From: Chrysochromulina parva
Lineage: Eukaryota > Haptophyta > Prymnesiales > Chrysochromulinaceae
DNA: 23,697 bases
Assembly (NCBI GenBank): GCA_002887195.1
Contig: PJAB01000567.1
Location: 1 to 23,697, forward strand
Reading direction: 5' to 3'
Part shown: positions 1 through 8,830 of the stretch, piece after piece
How positions within the stretch are numbered: position 1 is the stretch's first letter
Layout of the letters: every line of letters starts with the position of its first letter
The notes under the pieces: model-generated
The model's database searches: none
What the model was told of the DNA's origin: nothing
What the model saw: only the letters and a program-made list of their open reading frames with translations
Made by a program: the position numbers and the translations under genes

Positions 1-2615
1 CCGCCGTGCAGCGCGTGATGAAGGAAGTCGACGAGCGCCAGCTGCACCCACGGCGCGCCCGCGCCGCCGCCGAGGCTGCCAGGGATGGCATTCAGGCTGC
101 CTGCGCTGTTGAGACACCCGGCGCCGCTGCCGCCCATTACGGCGCTCGAGGGCAGCGAGGAGGCGAGGAGTGCATCGAGGAGGGTGGGCGCGGCCGCCGA
201 CGGCGCAACGGCGAGCGGCGGCGGCGGCGGCGGCGGCGGCGTGCCCGAGTCTGGCGCGTCGCGCAGGCAGGCGGCGAGCAGGAGGCCGATCAGGGTGTCC
301 AGCATGGTGGAGCCCGGCAGAGCGAACAGGAGGTCGACGCGCTCTGTGGCCGTATACGCGCGCTCCGTGTGCAGCACAAAGCCGCCCGCAAGGCGCACCG
401 ACACTGCCGCGCCGGCGCCGCCAGAGGACGGGATGCCGCCCGCCGCTGGCAGGGCGCCCATGCTGCCACGCGATGCGCCCGCGGCGAGCGGGGGCACTGC
501 GGGCGCGGCAGGAGCAGGGTCGCGCAACAGGGCGGTCAGCACCGACAGCATGAGTTCCACGGCGCTCGCGTTGACGGCCAGCGGTGCTGCGGTGGTAGAG
601 GCAGCAGCGGCGGCAGCTCCCGCAACCGACGCGGACGCGGCGGCCGTTGCGCCGGAGGGAGCGAGCGCCGCCTGAAGCGAGCGCCACGCGTCGAGCCCAG
701 TCGGCTCGAGAGGCGCTCCGAAGAGGGTGGCAAGAGGCACCGAGGCGCCGAGCGCCCAGGCGAGCGCCACGGCCGCACCGAGGAGGGCGTTGGCGTGCCA
801 GACGGGCTGGGCCACCTCGCGGCGCAGCAGGAGCAGCAGCCGCGGCAGCAATTGGCGCGACTGCACCAACGAGAGCATCGTCGCTGTCGCAAGCGGCTGA
901 GTTGCCGCCGCGCCGCTTCCCGTGGGCAGATTGGCCGACAAGGTGAAGATGCTCAGCAGCACAGCGAGCAGTCGCAGCAGCTCGGAGCCGCCGCTCAGGC
1001 GCGCCGAAGCGCCCGCCGTCAGCGTGGGCGCCGGCAGCGCGAGCAGCAACTGCAGGCATCCCGCCGCCAGGTCGAGCGCTGGCACGGCCGCTGCCACGTG
1101 CACGTCGAGCGCCGTGGCGAGCGCCGTGGACACCCCGCTCCCTATCGCAGCACCTCCGACGGAGGCTGCGCCGACGGGCGCCTGCCGCAGCAGATGCTGC
1201 CGCAGCTCGAGCGGTTCGAGGAGGCGCACGCAGCAGCTCGTCAGCCGGCGCGCACCGAGGGTGGGTGAGGCAAGCAGCGCCTCTGCCGTCTGGCGGCGCA
1301 CGTCGCGCGCGAGGACGCGCGCGTCCCACGCCTCCGCCGGAGCGCCGACGCCCGCCGCGCCAGCGGCCGTGCCAGCTGCCAGCCCCTCACTGGCGGCCAT
1401 GCCGTACTGGTAGAATGCCACCTCCGGAACCATCGTCGATGTGGGGGCGATCAAAGCGAGCGCCTCGGCGAACACGTCCGCTTGACTGGAGTTTGACGCG
1501 AGCGCAGCGGCGGTGGCGGCCGCGACCCCGCCCCCGGCGGGCGTGTTGGCCGGCGGTGCTGGTGCTGCCGGCGGCGCTGGCCGCTCCGTCGGCAGTGTCG
1601 CGTGACGACGCGTGAGGGCCACCTGCAAGCCCGGTAGAGCGATGAGCTCATCAAAACGTGGAGTGGGCAAGGACGCCAACTCGGCATGAGCGTCGGCGAG
1701 CGGAGCGGCGAGCGCGTCGGCGTCGGGCTCGGCGTCGGTGCACAGCGCCACGATGGCTGCTAGCGAGCGGTGCGCGCTCATCATCGTGTCCGCACGCTTT
1801 GCTGTGTCGAGTGCGGCGGGCGACGCAGCGTCGGCGCATGCTTGCTCGAGTGAGGTGAGGCAGCACTCGAGGAGCCGCCGGCACGCGAGAAGGAGAGCGC
1901 CGACGTCGGTGTGCAGCACGCTGGCCGTACGCAGCAGCCGCGCCGCAGCCGCCTGCGCGAAAGCGCTCACAAAGGCGCGCTGCTCGGCGGACAGCACGGC
2001 CGTGGCACAGCCACCAAGAAACTCTGACAGAGTCGGCAGCAGAGCACCAAGCTCGTCAGCCGAGCTCGCGTCTGGCGCGTCCAGCACGTGTCGTGCGTCC
2101 GACAGGAAGGCCTGCGAGGCGCATGCCGATGCGGTGGCGTGAGCGGCGGTTGGAGGAGGGTTTGCGTGCACAGGCTCTCAGGCGCATGCAGTTCGCCGCA
2201 GCAGAGAGGCGTGGCGACAGAGAGGCGCTGCGACGTACCTGCAGCAGCTCGGCAATGCGGCACTCGTCGTGCTCATCCTCTTCGAGCATCGCGTCTGTTA
2301 ATTTGCTGGCGTCAGCGCCAGGGTTGCTGACTTCAGCGTCGTCGTGTGCGACCTGAGCAGAGAATGAGCAGTCCGAGGTGGTGATGAGGAGCGCAGTGTT
2401 GGGTGCCACAAGAAGGCCGAGCGAGAGCTTCTGGCGGCTGGCGCGTTCGATGCCGAGCTCAGGCGCACCATCAGGCTCTTGGAGAGAGCAATGGCGAGCT
2501 GGAGATCCTCATCCTGGTCCAGGCGTGGCATCGAGCTCTGCCTGATGATGGGACGCAGAGAGCGCATGAGCGCAGGTTGTGGAGGCGTTTCGCTGAAAGT
2601 GGTCCTGGCTCTCAA
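1..2615 (-). CDS. Large Ala/Leu-rich helical-repeat protein with a UIM (partial, runs off left edge)
   Basis: The minus strand is open in one frame from 2111 to position 1 (about 700 codons) with no stop, so the 3' end lies outside the window. The translation is rich in Ala and Leu and made of short amphipathic helices, as in HEAT/armadillo solenoids, with low-complexity Gly, Ala and Pro linkers (a poly-Pro run near 215-240). A phase-0 intron (2112-2238) joins it to an upstream exon (about 2239-2508) that is acidic before the splice. Further upstream, 2480-2519 encodes a UIM core (DEDLQLAIALS), but in a different frame; see findings. UIMs bind ubiquitin. UIM plus solenoid occurs in HECT E3 ligases such as HUWE1/UPL1, but no HECT domain or specific match is visible, so I do not name it. 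The 5' end is unresolved; coding-like sequence (CDIIIRLTVTRR) continues to about 2755. Confidence 0.7.
2112..2238 (-). other. Intron in the UIM/solenoid gene
   Basis: The minus strand has CTGCAG|GTACGT as donor (first intron base 2238) and CGCCTCGCAG|GCC as acceptor (exon resumes at 2111). The length is 127 nt and the phase is 0. Removing it joins ...RIAELLQ to AFLSDARHVLDAP... in a single continuous frame, which supports both splice sites. Confidence 0.7.
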
Positions 2616-2959
2616 AGAGACGAAGCGTGCGGGGCTGCCACGGCGGGCTCAGGGCAGGGGTTTGCGTCGAGGATGAGACGCACTGGGTCGCGAGCGGCGC
2701 GCTCGGGCTCTGGGCGTCTGGTCACTGTGAGGCGAATGATGATGTCACACCTGCGTAATCCGGAAACTTAGAGGGCCGTTTGAAATCCTTTTAAGTGAGC
2801 AGGTTACATGTTACTGTATACAAAGCCCCAGTTGGGCGTCGTTTTGTACGCGCGCCTGCGTGCGTCGGTGTGTTTTCTGTGAAACGTCCTTCTGCGACCC
2901 TCGGAAACGTCGCGGCGGACTGACGGCCCTTCTTCTCCCACGAGGAGCCGCCGTCGATC
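2616..2959. other. Spacer between divergent genes, with possible 5' exon of the left gene
   Basis: About 340 bp separates the left minus-strand gene from the plus-strand gene starting at 2960. On the minus strand, 2613-2755 is open and coding-like (CDIIIRLTVTRRPEPERAARD), so it may hold an earlier exon of the UIM gene. Around 2805-2825 the sequence becomes less GC-rich (TTACTGTATACAAAG), the only TATA-like stretch here. No RNA gene or repeat was seen. Confidence 0.3.
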
Positions 2960-3283
2960 ATGCTCCTCTATCTGGCCACAGGAGCGAAATTCATGCTGAT
3001 AATCCGCGCGCTCGCCGCTCTGTGCCTGCCCGGCTGCGCCAATGCGGCCTCCGTGGCTTTTCCAACGCCGCCCCAGCGAATTGTGAGCGACGGCTCAGTC
3101 TTCCAGGTCTTCTTCGAGACGACGACGCTTCGCATGCACAGCGCTGCATCCGACAACACAGTGTTGGACTACGGCAAGGTGGCCATCGGTGCGTACGTGG
3201 GGCCGCTTGCGAGCACGCCTCACCGAATACTACTCGAGCCCGCAGCTGATGTGGGACGACGTTTACTACGGACTTTCGTGTGA
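2960..3283 (+). CDS. First exon of a putative secreted protein; gene may be broken
   Basis: The ORF opens with MLLYLATGAKF and, from the second Met at 2993, a good signal peptide (MLIIRALAALCLPGCANA, likely cleaved after ANA). The mature start is ASVAFPTPPQRI. I do not recognise the family. After NTVLDYGK the frame seems to change: a different frame reads LMWDDVYYGLSCEPPLTGPM from 3246, which looks more protein-like than the tail of this ORF. A GT-AG intron at 3179-3245 (AAG|GTGGCC ... CCCGCAG|CTG, phase 0, 67 nt) would make that join. Downstream, another frame reads FRATCGFNSTFNQSMANYRR (about 3365-3425), but stops at 3316-3318 and 3471-3473 interrupt it. This may be a multi-exon gene with tiny introns or a decaying copy. 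Confidence 0.4.
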   Translation: MLLYLATGAKFMLIIRALAALCLPGCANAASVAFPTPPQRIVSDGSVFQVFFETTTLRMHSAASDNTVLDYGKVAIGAYVGPLASTPHRILLEPAADVGRRLLRTFV

Positions 3284-3865
3284 GCCACCACTAACTGGGC
3301 CGATGACTTGCTCATGATCGCAGCGGATGCGGCGTACTTTCGTTCGAAAGGAGCCCACCGGCTTCCGTGCGACGTGTGGGTTCAACTCCACATTCAACCA
3401 GAGCATGGCGAACTATCGTCGGAGCGTGCGACTGGCGCCATCGCGAACTTGGTGCGCATTTGAGCGGCGCTAGGGTGCCTTGCCCGCGAACTGGAGCGTG
3501 CCAGATACTGTAAGTGCCGAAACGCGTCGCAGGGTCCCGCAAGCGCCGAAGCGGCAAACGCCGAAGCTTCATTCTGGTCGTCCGCTCGACCGCTCCACAC
3601 AGGCACGTCGGCGGACGTTGGGCAGATGTCGCCCCCTTCGCGAGGTAGTCTGTAAACGGTGTACAACGGTGTGCAGTTGGCCCACGCCGCCAACCTCTCT
3701 CAGACTGAACTGAACTGAACTGAACTCTCAGACGAGTCTGACGTCGTCTTCTTACACATTTACAAGCTAGTGGGAGTATAGTCATGGTTTAGTGTGAACG
3801 CCGCCGGGCGCGGACGAAAACTAGAAGGTCCGTCGATCCTGCGAAGAACGTCGTAGCCTCATAAG
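3284..3865 (+). other. Spacer with fragmentary coding-like sequence and a pentanucleotide repeat
   Basis: The region up to about 3510 contains coding-like pieces that may belong to the gene starting at 2960, including a perfect-looking donor (CT|GTAAGT at about 3510). From there to the VMP1-like start I see no convincing exon. A short tandem ACTGA repeat of about 4.6 copies sits at 3704-3726. The longer minus-strand reading across 3312-3785 is Arg-rich, lacks any motif and looks like an antisense shadow. Confidence 0.35.
3704..3726 (+). repeat. ACTGA pentanucleotide microsatellite
   Basis: The unit ACTGA is repeated about 4.6 times without error, in the spacer upstream of the VMP1-like gene. 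It is a simple sequence repeat with no evident function. Confidence 0.85.
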
Positions 3866-5488
3866 ATGTCAGCCCGCGCGCCTGACAGCCCGCGGTCCAC
3901 GCCGATCGGATCGGATCGTGCCGTCGACCCGATCCAATCCGATCCGATCGAAGAGGCGGTCGCGCTGCGCAAGGCCGAGCTCGATGAGGCACGCAGCAAA
4001 TTGACAATGTTGGCATCGCCACTCACCGTGTGGAAGCTCTTTGGCAAGGCTGCAGTCAGCATGCTCGGCACGACCGCAGTCGAGTACGGCACGAGCCGCG
4101 AGGCGAAAGTGTGCTACGTGGGTTTGGCCGCGTACCTGCTCAGCAAGAACGCGATGCCCGAGCTTTACGCGCCGCCGACGTGCTGCGGTGCGAACTGCCC
4201 GACCGACAGCATTGGAGGCGCGCTCTACGCGCCCTCGCTCCATGCGTACGACTTCGTGTGGTGGCTCGTGCTCGGGATCCTCTCGTCGATCGGATTCGGC
4301 ACGGGTCTGCACTCGGGCATCATGTTCCTCTGGCCCCACGTCATCTCGGTCATCATCAAGGCTGAAACGTCTCAATCGACCCGGTTTCCAGCCTCATACA
4401 ACCACCCGTGCTTCGCCTCCCCCAGTCCATCGCCGAACGACGACTCGTATTCGAACCTGAATACGCTGTTGCTCGTGCTGCCCGCTGTGATCTTCTGGGG
4501 TTCGGGCACTGCCATCGGCGAGCTGCCGCCCTACTTCATAACGCGCGCCGCCAAGCGCTCTGGCAAGGGTGCCATCGAGATGGATTCTGAGCTCAAAGAG
4601 GCCGAGGAGCAGATGAAGAACGGATCGATCGTCGCCTGGCTGAAGGTGAAGACGATTGACTTCACGCGGAACAACGGCTTCGTCGGCATCCTCCTCCTCG
4701 CCTCGTGGCCGAACGCCGCCTTCGACATGTGTGGCATGGCCTGCGGCTGGCTCGACATGCCCTTCTGGACCTTCTTTGGCGCGACGCTCATCGGCAAAGG
4801 GCTCATCAAGGTCACGCTCCAGTCGACTGCGTGCATCGGCCTCTTTGGGCCCAAGCTCTTCACGACGCTGCTCACGTACCTGCCGGCGCTGAAATTGCCA
4901 GCGCTCATGTGCAAGGCGGTCGGAAAGACCGAGTGCACGCTCGCCAGCCTCTTGCAGACTGGCCGCGATAAGGCGTTGCTTAAGTTCAAGCTGCAGAATC
5001 GCCTGCTGCCCAAGGACCTTGTCGACGCCAAAGGTTTCCTCACCGAGGACGGCCTCGTCGATAGGTACTGCACCGCTGCCGGCCTGACAATGAGCAAGAA
5101 ACAATGGTCGGACCCAGCCAAGCACGCGCAGTTCGTCGAGAAGGCGAAGCGCGCGTTCGAGTGGCTCGACACGGCGTCGCCCGACGGCAAGCGCGACGGC
5201 AAGCTCTCGGCAGCCGAATTGGGCGCAGCGGTGAGCCTGAGTGACGGCAAGGTGTCGCTCGACGCGCTCGACCCGGGTACTGGCAACATCCTCTCTCCGG
5301 GCAATCTCTGGAACGGCTTCATCCTCCTCCTCGTCCTCTTCTTCGTCTATTCGATCGTGGAGCAGGTGGCGATCAACTCGCAGGCAAGCAGCGACTCCGC
5401 GGCGCTCGACGAGTACGAGGCGAAGCTGCAGGCGGGCAAGAGGGAGGGCAAGGCCGCGACTTCGCCACCAAATAAAAAGTCTGACTGA
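3866..5488 (+). CDS. VMP1-like ER membrane protein (VTT/DedA fold) with EF-hand-like loop
   Basis: This 540-residue protein carries the signature blocks of vacuole membrane protein 1: GFGTGLHSGIMFLWPHVISV (about 143-162), GSGTAIGELPPYFITRAAKRSG (about 212-233) and WPNAAFDMCGMACGW with PFWTFFGATLIGKGLIK (about 281-315). VMP1 proteins are ER phospholipid scramblases of the VTT/DedA family needed for autophagosome and lipoprotein formation and membrane contacts; this role is by family. The loop 166-200 replaces the usual luminal stretch and is Ser/Pro-rich. Residues 422-451 form a helix followed by an EF-hand-like loop (DGKRDGKLSAAE, 440-451). A last membrane segment lies at 482-498. The tail ends KKSD, matching the dilysine KKxx ER-retrieval rule. 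The ATG at 3866 is the first in frame after upstream stops. No intron is required. Confidence 0.92.
   Translation: MSARAPDSPRSTPIGSDRAVDPIQSDPIEEAVALRKAELDEARSKLTMLASPLTVWKLFGKAAVSMLGTTAVEYGTSREAKVCYVGLAAYLLSKNAMPELYAPPTCCGANCPTDSIGGALYAPSLHAYDFVWWLVLGILSSIGFGTGLHSGIMFLWPHVISVIIKAETSQSTRFPASYNHPCFASPSPSPNDDSYSNLNTLLLVLPAVIFWGSGTAIGELPPYFITRAAKRSGKGAIEMDSELKEAEEQMKNGSIVAWLKVKTIDFTRNNGFVGILLLASWPNAAFDMCGMACGWLDMPFWTFFGATLIGKGLIKVTLQSTACIGLFGPKLFTTLLTYLPALKLPALMCKAVGKTECTLASLLQTGRDKALLKFKLQNRLLPKDLVDAKGFLTEDGLVDRYCTAAGLTMSKKQWSDPAKHAQFVEKAKRAFEWLDTASPDGKRDGKLSAAELGAAVSLSDGKVSLDALDPGTGNILSPGNLWNGFILLLVLFFVYSIVEQVAINSQASSDSAALDEYEAKLQAGKREGKAATSPPNKKSD
3908..3951 (+). repeat. GATCGG/CCGATC inverted repeat inside the VMP1-like N terminus
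   Basis: CGATCGGATCGGATCG is followed about 15 bp later by AATCCGATCCGATCG, nearly its reverse complement, so the mRNA could fold into a hairpin about 40 nt after the start codon. It encodes the poorly conserved stretch around IGSDRAVDPIQSDPIEE. Confidence 0.6.
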
Positions 5489-6328
5489 TTGTCCGAGGTC
5501 GGGGCGGGCGTGGCGTCGGTGGCGTCGCGGCGGCGCCGGCAGCCAGCCGGACGAGCGAGCCACTCGTGTGGTCGGCTGAAGAGAGGTCGACGCAAAAGAG
5601 CCGAGATGCTTGCTCGGTCACCTTGAGGGTGCAGCACTGGCCATGGGAGAATGGGTGGCCTGCGCCGAGTCGCGGCTCTCGAATCTCCGCTACGCAAACA
5701 CGGGACGCTCTGCGCTGCATTTCCTTTGATCGTGGTCTTCGTCGATATGGCTCCGCTGTGCCCTACGAGGCGCTAAGGCGTCAGGGAGTATGATATGTTT
5801 TCTACGGTTCCCGAGTTTCCGTTCTTTGGCTTCGCTGTCCGGCCCGCGTTCCCGTGTGGCGCGGCCCCCGGCCTCGCGTCGCGCGGTCGCCCGGCGCGGC
5901 GGTCAGGTGCGGCGCGTGCGCTGCGGTCGCGTTCGCGGGTCCGAGGCGCGCGCCATGGCGCGCGCGGGCGTCGCGGAGGGCGGCGCGGGTGGCCCGGGTC
6001 GCGGTCCAAAGTAGCGCGCGATAGGAACCGTCAACAGGTACCGTACACGGTCTGGTGCGCTACCGACTTCCGCGCACACCTGATTCGATTAAATAATTGC
6101 GCAGACGACGGTCGGTCCGCAACAGGCAACACGCAAACGCCGCGAGCGGACGCTCACCTGCTCGAGCTGTTCGACCGCGCGCGCGGGATCACGCGGTCGC
6201 TAGCTCGCTACGACGTCGACGACTAAGCGACACGACAATTCGAGATCGAGTCCGCACTGTGTACATGACGTGAACGACCGCGCGCATGAAATCCAACCGC
6301 ATCCTCCACGTCCGGCCTAGCATACTCA
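5489..6328. other. Spacer of about 840 bp, no confident gene
   Basis: This separates two convergent genes: the VMP1-like gene (+) and the 2OG-oxygenase (-). The middle part (5830-6010) is extremely CpG-rich and includes a perfect 20-bp palindrome. One plus ORF, 5795-6226 (143 codons), starts MFSTVPEFPFFGF and ends in a helix-like LLELFDRARGITRSLARYDVDD, but its centre is Arg/Gly/Ala low complexity and nothing in it is recognisable; I give it about 0.2 as a real gene. No RNA gene was seen. Confidence 0.4.
5946..5965. repeat. Perfect 20-bp GC palindrome centred on CATG
   Basis: GCGCGCGCCATGGCGCGCGC reads the same on both strands. It sits in the CpG-rich spacer between the VMP1-like gene and the oxygenase gene. 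Alternating CG could favour a cruciform or Z-DNA, but base composition may explain it. Confidence 0.8.
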
Positions 6329-7939
6329 CTATTCTCTCTCACTCTGCGATCCCACTCGTTGGGAGCCCCTGAGGAGGAGCTGGAGCCTTGACAAGCCGGG
6401 CATGCATGAGATCTGGCTCTCCGTGCGTTGCATGCTGCGCACGGGCGAGGCCGGCGGATGCGGCAGCGCTAGGCCGCTCCCCACCATGCCACCCGCGCCG
6501 CCGCCGTCGGGCGTGGAGGCGTGGGGGGCGGGGCGTCGCTGCATCTCTGGCGTCGACGGCGTCAGGGGTACATCGAGCCTCAGCTCACCGCGGCTGCTGC
6601 CGCTGCCGGTGGCACCCTCATCAACCCACCATTGCATATGTGGCTCCCCCGGCCGACCGTCGGCGTCGTCGCCGCTGCTCATGCCCGTTATCCCGTGCCT
6701 ACAGTACGCTGACTCGAAAGGTGTGGTGCTGCCACCGGCGTCGCAGCCGCTGCCCACGTCGCCCGAGGGCCGGCGCGCATGCCTGGCCGCGTCGAGTAGC
6801 ATGCGTTCCTCCCCGGTGGTGGGGCCCTGTATAGCAACTGTCGAGAGGGGGCGGCGCGCGGCTTGGGGTTCGCCGAGTAGGCTCGAACCTGCGCCGCCGG
6901 TACAGCTGGCGCTCGGGGCGAGCGCGCCCGTAGCGCCGCCGCTGCCGCCGTAGCGCGGCCCAATCGCCGCCAGTGCGTGATCCTCGTCGATGGACGCATT
7001 GCAGACCACAGGCGCGAGGTTGGCGGACACAGCGGTCGCGAAGTAGATGGTCTGCACGGGCGGGCGGGGCGAGGCGAGAGCCCTCTGACGCGCCTCTTCA
7101 ACTGCCTGCTTTGAGAAGTGCTCCTCCTCGCCTGCGCGGTCGCGACCGTCCGCGTTATAGAAGCCCACGAGAATGAAGCGATCGCCAGAGGTCACGACGT
7201 TGCCCGCATGACGGATGTTGCCGTCGTGCACAAGGCAGTAGCCGGGCATGGGGCGCAGCAGGAGGCCATCGACGTCGGCGGACGCAGCCGGGAAGTAGGT
7301 GCCGCCGCCCTCGAAGGCGTCCTGCGGACTTAGGCAAAGGTTGAACGTTAGAGCAGTCTCGTCCTTGTGCATCTTGAGTCCGCGCCCGCCAGGCCGGCCC
7401 GACGCCGCCGAGTAGCGCACGATGAACAGGTTGCCCGGGCGCGGATAGGGCTGCTTGTCGAAGGCGTCGCTCAGGTGCGGGTACTGCTTGCGTGCAAAAG
7501 GCAGCAGTTGCTCGCGGATCGCCCGAAACACCATGTCCTGCGATTCTTTGGACAGATTCTGAACGAGCACATCCATTGTGGGCAAGCTCACGCCGCGGTC
7601 GCTCCAGCCGATGGCTGTACCGATGCGAATGGCATCATCCAGGAGGTTTGCCGTTTCCACCGGTGTGAACATCGGCACCACGTGAACGCACGACGTGTTT
7701 GCAGAGGGCTTCTTCCTCGCAGCTCCATCGCTTTGGAACTGCAAGGTCGTGCATGTCGTTGGCACGAAGAGAGCGGCACGCACGCGCGTGTGCGATGTGG
7801 GGCCGTCGATTTTCAGCTCTTTTACTGTCGCGCGGATCGAGAAGGAGCCACTCGTTGCGATGCGCAGCTCCGATGGCAGGTGCTGCAACTCCTTCTTACT
7901 GTCGTCCTTGCGCCGATGCCAGGGGAACCAGAGCGACAT
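6329..7939 (-). CDS. Prolyl-4-hydroxylase-like 2OG-Fe(II) oxygenase with long disordered tail
   Basis: From the ATG at 7939 (MSLWFPWHRRKDD) the protein has 536 residues. The dioxygenase core spans about residues 85-265. It contains the HxD iron motif in KMHKDETALTFNLCLS (H191, D193), the GGGTYFP turn, the distal iron histidine in NIRHAGNVV (H244) and the 2-oxoglutarate-binding Arg ten residues later (R254, GDRFILVGFY). This order matches the P4Hc family, which hydroxylates prolyl or other side chains using Fe(II), O2, 2-oxoglutarate and ascorbate. No signal peptide or membrane anchor is visible, so a cytosolic or nuclear enzyme is likelier than a secretory collagen-type one. Residues from about 300 to the end are Gly/Ser/Pro-rich and probably disordered. 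The frame remains open upstream to a GTG at 7972, but the ATG is the natural start. Substrate unknown. Confidence 0.88.
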   Translation of the reverse strand: MSLWFPWHRRKDDSKKELQHLPSELRIATSGSFSIRATVKELKIDGPTSHTRVRAALFVPTTCTTLQFQSDGAARKKPSANTSCVHVVPMFTPVETANLLDDAIRIGTAIGWSDRGVSLPTMDVLVQNLSKESQDMVFRAIREQLLPFARKQYPHLSDAFDKQPYPRPGNLFIVRYSAASGRPGGRGLKMHKDETALTFNLCLSPQDAFEGGGTYFPAASADVDGLLLRPMPGYCLVHDGNIRHAGNVVTSGDRFILVGFYNADGRDRAGEEEHFSKQAVEEARQRALASPRPPVQTIYFATAVSANLAPVVCNASIDEDHALAAIGPRYGGSGGATGALAPSASCTGGAGSSLLGEPQAARRPLSTVAIQGPTTGEERMLLDAARHARRPSGDVGSGCDAGGSTTPFESAYCRHGITGMSSGDDADGRPGEPHMQWWVDEGATGSGSSRGELRLDVPLTPSTPEMQRRPAPHASTPDGGGAGGMVGSGLALPHPPASPVRSMQRTESQISCMPGLSRLQLLLRGSQRVGSQSERE

Positions 7940-8359
7940 CGTGGATGGCCTCGAGGAGGCGAGGAGCTGCACCAGAGCGTGGTGTAAGCGTCCTGGTAAG
8001 AGCCCCAGTCCTTCCTGACGGACGCCCCCAGGAATCCGTCGCAGAGAATCTCAACTCGGGACCACGTCGTACAAGTTTCGTTAATTCCAGTGACGCCGGA
8101 CTCGGCGTGTTCCAACAATTTCTCCGCTTGCTTGCCGCCCGACACCATTACAATTGAAGCCAAATCACATATCACATGATATCATTTACATGTAAATCTA
8201 GACCGGCGCCCGCGGACCGGTTCCGTGTGCGCGGATGGCGTGCGGTGGGGTTTGGCCTCTGAGCAGACTGTCGTTACATGTACAATGTATCAAGTTTCGA
8301 GGTTTCGTCGCGGTTACCGGTAGGTCAGGGGGGAGCCTCGAGTTGAGCCTCGCGACACT
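7940..8359. promoter_or_regulatory. Shared upstream region of two divergent genes
   Basis: About 420 bp separates the starts of the oxygenase (-) and the bL34m gene (+), so both promoters must lie here. The segment 8150-8205 is AT-rich (ATCACATATCACATGATATCATTTACATG) compared with its flanks. No canonical TATA box can be placed with confidence. A minus-strand reading across 7985-8175 looks mildly coding (LLEHAESGVTGINETCTTW), but it is in another frame and no splice join was found. Confidence 0.4.
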
Positions 8360-8830
8360 ATGCTCCGCCTGTTCTCCGCGCGTGCGGCGCTGCCCGCGGC
8401 TTTCGCACGGCCAGTGGTATCGTTTCGCTCGGTGCATGTGGTCGTACGCACCAAGATACCGCCACACGTTCCCTGGTGGCCAAACGTGGGCTCCGCGCGA
8501 GTCATCGCAGCACAGCCGGGGCTCCTACAATTGCTGCCGCCACTTGAGGCACCGGGGAGGAGGCCGCGGCCCGTTGATCTCCCGGCCGCCCGAGCTGTGC
8601 TTCCCATGACTTTCGGCTCGCTCACCGACCTTGCGCTGCACATCGAGCTGCCCGCCGCAGCCTCGTCATCCGACGAGGTGATCCAGGCCATGCCGAAGCG
8701 AACCTACCAGCCTAACCGCATGAAGCGCAAGCGAAAGCATGGGTTTCTGCAGCGCATGAAAACCGTCTCTGGACGCAAGGTGCTAGAGCGACGCCGGGCA
8801 AAGGGGCGCTGGAAGATCGCGGTCACCTAG
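8360..8830 (+). CDS. Mitochondrial large-subunit ribosomal protein bL34m
   Basis: The last 45 residues (112-156) form a complete bL34 protein: [17 protein letters not shown], then a basic helix ending [18 protein letters not shown]. bL34 binds domain I/III rRNA in the large subunit of bacterial-type ribosomes. It is preceded by about 110 residues, far longer than bacterial bL34 (about 45). The first 30 ([26 protein letters not shown]) are Arg/Ser/Ala-rich, free of acidic residues and amphipathic, typical of a mitochondrial presequence. Residues 35-105 are a Pro/Ala-rich spacer of unknown role, as in other organellar L34 proteins. A plastid target is less likely because there is no hydrophobic ER signal at the N terminus, as complex plastids require. 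The ATG at 8360 gives the best presequence. Single exon. Confidence 0.93.
   Translation: MLRLFSARAALPAAFARPVVSFRSVHVVVRTKIPPHVPWWPNVGSARVIAAQPGLLQLLPPLEAPGRRPRPVDLPAARAVLPMTFGSLTDLALHIELPAAASSSDEVIQAMPKRTYQPNRMKRKRKHGFLQRMKTVSGRKVLERRRAKGRWKIAVT

Noticed and set aside
6..1268. Long plus-strand ORF of 420 codons at the left edge, and another at 85-675
   Set aside because: Composition is Arg/Gly/Glu low complexity with no domain. The opposite strand reads a helical Leu/Ala protein that connects through a phase-matched intron to further exons, so the plus ORFs are antisense shadows of GC-rich coding DNA.
3312..3785. Minus-strand ORF of 157 codons
   Set aside because: Arg/Thr/Cys-rich with no domain, and its composition matches antisense of the fragmented plus-strand pieces.
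4394..5563. Minus-strand ORF of 389 codons opposite the VMP1-like gene
   Set aside because: The plus strand holds the conserved VMP1 blocks; the minus reading is a charged shadow with no family features.
7940..7972. Upstream start for the 2OG oxygenase at 7972
   Set aside because: That codon is GTG. Eukaryotic nuclear genes rarely use it, and a proper ATG follows at 7939.
8198..8609. Small ORFs on both strands around the bL34m start
   Set aside because: They overlap the bL34m presequence in other frames and carry no motif.
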